Below, one piece after another: positions 61,600 to 64,000 of a stretch of DNA of 64,000 nt (positions are counted from its first letter, which is position 1; each line of letters begins with the position of its first letter). The stretch is from an uncultured Rhodobacterales bacterium (GTDB taxonomy: Bacteria > Pseudomonadota > Alphaproteobacteria > Rhodobacterales > Rhodobacteraceae): positions 1 through 64,000 of the forward strand of contig CAIQOV010000027.1 in NCBI GenBank assembly GCA_903873585.1, read 5' to 3'. Position numbers and translations under genes: made by a program. The notes below the pieces were generated by a model. It searched no databases and was not told where the DNA came from. It was given only the letters and a program-made list of their open reading frames with translations.

Positions 61600-61747
61600 G
61601 GGGCCTCCGGCTTGCGTTGGGGGATGCTAGCAGGGGGATGGATTGATAAATCTAAAGACCAACATTGGCACAGCAAGGTAGACAGACCGCAGGCCTCGGC
61701 CCCAAGTGAAAGCGAAGATACCGATTTACGCACGGGGGTTGGCGAAA

Positions 61748-62278
61748 ATGTGGAGATCAATTCTGCTGGCCGCTCTAATGCCCATCTGTAGTGCACAGGC
61801 CGCCGTGCGCGATCAATCCGTTCCGATGGTGGCGGTCGCGGGTTATGAGGCGGTGCGCCTTGTCGGTGAGTGGTTCGAAGTGGCCCAGACCCCAAGCTTT
61901 CTGGAACAAGACTGCCACGGCACCACCGCTGCGGTGGCCTTGCGCGATGACAGCCGATTGACGTTGAAAATCGTTTGCCACAAATCCAGCGCGACTGGCC
62001 CTATCCTGCCCTTAGACGGCGTGATGGCTGAAACCGATTTTGGCCTTTTCGAAGTGCGCTTTGTTAAGTTGCTAGAACTGGGCAACCTGCAAGTTGCGGT
62101 CCTGTGGCAGGCGGATGACAACAGTATGGCCGTGATCGGCTCCCCGGGGGGCCAGATCGGCTGGATCTGGTCAAAATCCGCACATCCCGATGGCGCGATG
62201 TTAGATAAAGCTAAGGCGGCTTTGGTGAGCGCAGGGTATAAAGCTCGCGCCATAAAACCGGTCGATCAATTCGAATAG
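61748..62278 (+). CDS. Lipocalin-like periplasmic protein
   Basis: The 176-residue protein has a signal peptide (about residues 1-19, ending CSAQA) and the lipocalin GxW motif in RLVGEWFEVAQTPSFLEQDC. It continues with barrel strands such as FGLFEVRFVKLLELGNLQVA and a closing helix (DKAKAALVSAGYKA). It resembles bacterial lipocalins of the Blc type but has no lipobox, so it should be soluble. ATG 61748 is chosen because it gives a proper signal peptide. It is the last gene before the second copy of the repeated module. Confidence 0.75.
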   Translation: MWRSILLAALMPICSAQAAVRDQSVPMVAVAGYEAVRLVGEWFEVAQTPSFLEQDCHGTTAAVALRDDSRLTLKIVCHKSSATGPILPLDGVMAETDFGLFEVRFVKLLELGNLQVAVLWQADDNSMAVIGSPGGQIGWIWSKSAHPDGAMLDKAKAALVSAGYKARAIKPVDQFE

Positions 62279-62402
62279 TTGTGAAAAAGTCCTGTCAGAA
62301 AGCAGTTCGCTTTGGGGGTGCTGGTGAGCAGCTATCCTCTTTGTGAGGAAATTCCGCCTACCGTTTTTATATCTCCAACTTTGTATGCGCGGATAGCGGC
62401 AA

Positions 62403-63176
62403 ATGACATCATATCACCTCTCCGACGACGATGATCGTTTCGCCGTTTCGCTGACGGTTGGGCGGCTTGGGGTTCGTAACAAGGATACGATATCTAATTC
62501 CCTTTGCGACCGGATTGAGGCGAGCATATCTTCCTATCTTGCGGAGGGTTCTCGCGGATTGGGCGCTGGCAACGCGGCGCCCGTTCTGAGATCCCTTGCA
62601 CTGCGACTTACGCAGGACGACCCATCTGTTGGGGAGATCCGAGATTTAATTAGAGCGCTGCCGTCTGCTGCCGTCGCGCAGATTGAGGCCCGCGCCAGCC
62701 GTTTGGCAGACCAATTTCCGGCCTGTGACACTGTGGGTTCTGACCTGCTGGGCTGGGCAGAGAATGCTGCTTCATCCGACCTGATCCCCCTCTTGCGCCT
62801 TTGCGTGGTTGAGGGTGGCGCTATGGTTCCTGGCCAAATGCGCCCTACTGGCCGCCAATCTGCGCCTCATTTTGAGCCTGTTGTGTTCGGTCATGGGCGC
62901 GCGGTTTCAGGACTGCCGAAGCTTGCAGGCGGCCGCCCTGCGGATAATGCAGAGGTACGGTTGATAGTGCATTTGGCTGTGGATTGGCGTTTGGCGACTG
63001 GGTTTGAACCTGAAGCGGGCCGGGATGGGCATTCAGCATTCAGTGGGTTGGTCCACGATGTGTTTGGCTGGATTGGCCGCTCAAAGAAGGCGAAGTTCAG
63101 CTTGCGGACGTATTGGGCCATGGTGGCCGACAAGGCTGGAACTCATCCCGCAGCGGATCAAACCGCGGGTAACTAA
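62403..63176 (+). CDS. Hypothetical protein, complete copy (mobile-module gene)
   Basis: The 257-residue protein has an acidic start (SDDDDRFAVSL), a helical middle and a conserved C-terminal half (ADNAEVRLIVHLAVDWRLAT, HSAFSGLVHDVFGW) shared with the truncated copy at 33759. I do not recognise the family. It has no signal peptide, membrane helix or enzymatic motif. It stands first in the module hypothetical, 60-residue protein, HTH protein, so it probably belongs to the biology of that mobile element. Confidence 0.65.
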   Translation: MTSYHLSDDDDRFAVSLTVGRLGVRNKDTISNSLCDRIEASISSYLAEGSRGLGAGNAAPVLRSLALRLTQDDPSVGEIRDLIRALPSAAVAQIEARASRLADQFPACDTVGSDLLGWAENAASSDLIPLLRLCVVEGGAMVPGQMRPTGRQSAPHFEPVVFGHGRAVSGLPKLAGGRPADNAEVRLIVHLAVDWRLATGFEPEAGRDGHSAFSGLVHDVFGWIGRSKKAKFSLRTYWAMVADKAGTHPAADQTAGN

Positions 63177-63242
63177 CCTTCCCTGACCCTGTGACGGGGT
63201 TTTCGCCAGCGCGTTTTTTGGGCGTCGCGTATCGTGATTCTC

Positions 63243-63425
63243 ATGACGCATCACGTGCCCTCATATGCCCCAAAGGCCCACCTCCAACCCGCAGCTTCGG
63301 CTGTCGGGGCGGATGAGGTGCATGCTGCTTTGGTGGCATTGGTGCGGGCCTTGGCGCGATCGGAAGCGCGGCGCTGGGTTGCGGAGCAATCAGCGGCGGG
63401 AGGGCCTGGCCATGACGAAGGTTAA
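63243..63425 (+). CDS. Conserved 60-residue hypothetical protein, copy 2
   Basis: The protein starts MTHHVPSYAPKAHLQPAAS and contains the same VALVRALARSEARRWVAE helix as the copy at 34252, with seven differences in 60 residues. It overlaps the HTH gene start by 14 bases, exactly as in copy 1. The function is unknown; conservation of frame and overlap in two diverged copies supports a real gene. Confidence 0.6.
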   Translation: MTHHVPSYAPKAHLQPAASAVGADEVHAALVALVRALARSEARRWVAEQSAAGGPGHDEG

Positions 63426-63633
63426 GCCGAATGGCTTTACATCCACACCCCAGATGGCCCCCCTCCCCACGCTTCTGTCGGTTTCGACTGTAGCTAACGA
63501 GCTTTCAGTTTCGACCAAAACTGTCCGCCGTCTGATCGAACGCGGCGTTTTGCCCTGCTGCCGCGTTGGCCGCTTGGTGCGCATCCGGTCTGCAGATTTA
63601 GAGCAGTTTGTGACGTCTGGAACAGAGGTTTGA
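63412..63633 (+). CDS. Excisionase-like helix-turn-helix protein, copy 2
   Basis: The 73-residue HTH_17-type protein has LLSVSTVANELSVSTKTVRR and a wing CRVGRLVRIRSADLEQFV. It keeps the usual VRRLIERG recognition helix, so it looks closer to the family norm than copy 1. In copy 1 a tyrosine recombinase follows; here nothing recognisable does before the window ends. Confidence 0.75.
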   Translation: MTKVKPNGFTSTPQMAPLPTLLSVSTVANELSVSTKTVRRLIERGVLPCCRVGRLVRIRSADLEQFVTSGTEV

Positions 63634-64000
63634 GGGGGCGTTTGGGATGGGGAATAGGGCCGTTTTGCCACTGTTTTCGGAGGCGTTTTGGGTGGTTTTG
63701 CGTACATGACAATACATTGTTTTTGTTATATTAGTTATGTTTTTGCTCAAGTCCACTTGCCAAAGTGTCTCGATCAGCCCTGATGTGCCTCTATTTAGGC
63801 ACACTGACTTTTAATGCCAAAAGCCCCCATGGCCCGTGAGACTATCCGAGACGACGTGCTGGAACAAAGTGCAGAGCTGGCAAGCTGCAGGGATCATCGC
63901 ACCCTTCGTCACACGGATCGATCCGCGCAAACCGTCTTCTCACATGTTGTTGCTAGTCAGGATTCTGGACATGGATCACACCTGCATTTCGGCTGGCCAA
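63634..64000. other. Non-coding tail of the window after repeat copy 2
   Basis: The first 130 bases belong to the repeat. The remaining 230 bases show no supported gene; a few codons on the plus strand near 63880 (WQAAGIIAPFV) are weakly like a transposase core, too short to call. The GC content rises again after the AT-rich conserved site. Confidence 0.35.
63709..63739 (+). promoter_or_regulatory. Conserved AT-rich site with palindrome, copy 2
   Basis: Bases 63710-63739 are identical to 34718-34747, and the palindrome ACAAT-AC-ATTGT lies at 63709-63720. Conservation is perfect over 30 bases while neighbouring bases differ, which suggests selection on a protein-binding site or crossover core. 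Confidence 0.4.

Larger units (their letters stand above)
62777..63767 (+). repeat. Direct repeat, copy 2 of the small-gene module
   Basis: This is the counterpart of 33761-34775 in the same orientation. Here the first gene is complete because the matching 5' part (62403-62776) is kept, whereas copy 1 lost it to a transposase insertion. After about 63767 the two copies diverge: no tyrosine recombinase follows within the remaining 230 bases. The two copies enclose about 28 kb with the recombinase operon and all the PQQ genes. Confidence 0.85.

Noticed and set aside
1-64000. CRISPR arrays, rRNA or tRNA genes
   Set aside because: No regularly spaced short repeats and no recognisable rRNA or tRNA sequence were seen on either strand.

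Overview
The window looks like the chromosome (or a large replicon) of a Rhodobacterales-type alphaproteobacterium. The reasons are the high-GC coding sequence, the dense operons with ATGA/GTGA overlaps, and the gene content: EcfG-like sigma factor, lone che cluster, Ugp and iron/spermidine-type ABC importers, pqqABCDE, and a PQQ alcohol dehydrogenase with PedA1A2BC-like genes. I see no rRNA, tRNA or CRISPR array.

1-4.8 kb is a decayed, insertion-rich stretch. It holds a sugar-ABC ATPase fragment cut by the window edge, an orphan ECF sigma factor, a primase-polymerase domain cut off from its helicase, the first codons of a sterol desaturase, an intact LacI-family regulator, an aldo/keto reductase cut at codon 120 by an IS3-family end, and a broken ParE-like toxin. 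5.0-6.2 kb carries a qmcA/nfeD-type pair.

6.6-17.1 kb is the most striking region: cheW, mcp, a PDEase_I-like phosphodiesterase, cheA, cheR, cheB, a receiver-adenylate cyclase fusion, and a SulP/STAS transporter ending in a cyclic-nucleotide-binding domain. No free CheY or flagellar gene is present. The set can be read as a complete cAMP-output chemosensory pathway with a receptor, a kinase, adaptation enzymes, a cyclase as response regulator, an opposing phosphodiesterase and a cAMP-gated anion transporter as effector.

17.2-33.6 kb is a nutrient-uptake block. It has an iron/spermidine-type ABC operon, a TIM-barrel isomerase with a class III metallophosphoesterase (GpdQ-like in context), ugpBAEC for glycerol-3-phosphate or its diesters, a COG4280 membrane pair, a second iron/spermidine-type ABC importer with an RpiR-family regulator, and a CYTH triphosphatase-type protein. 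Both plus-strand solute-binding-protein genes are followed by a hairpin before the permease genes.

33.7-39.4 kb is a mobile module: a transposase tail joined to a truncated gene, two small genes (one an excisionase-like HTH), two tyrosine recombinases and one large serine recombinase in overlapping order. The small-gene part recurs in direct orientation at 62.8-63.8 kb, so two diverged copies bracket the whole PQQ region.

40-62.3 kb is a PQQ and probable lanthanide-linked periplasmic alcohol oxidation region. It contains LysR regulators, pqqABCDE with a prolyl aminopeptidase, a divergent PQQ dehydrogenase with its cytochrome c, several unassigned periplasmic proteins, an ExbB/MotA-like three-gene membrane set, a NitT/TauT-type ABC importer, genes related to PedA1/PedB/PedA2/PedC (known from Pseudomonas putida lanthanide uptake), and a lipocalin.
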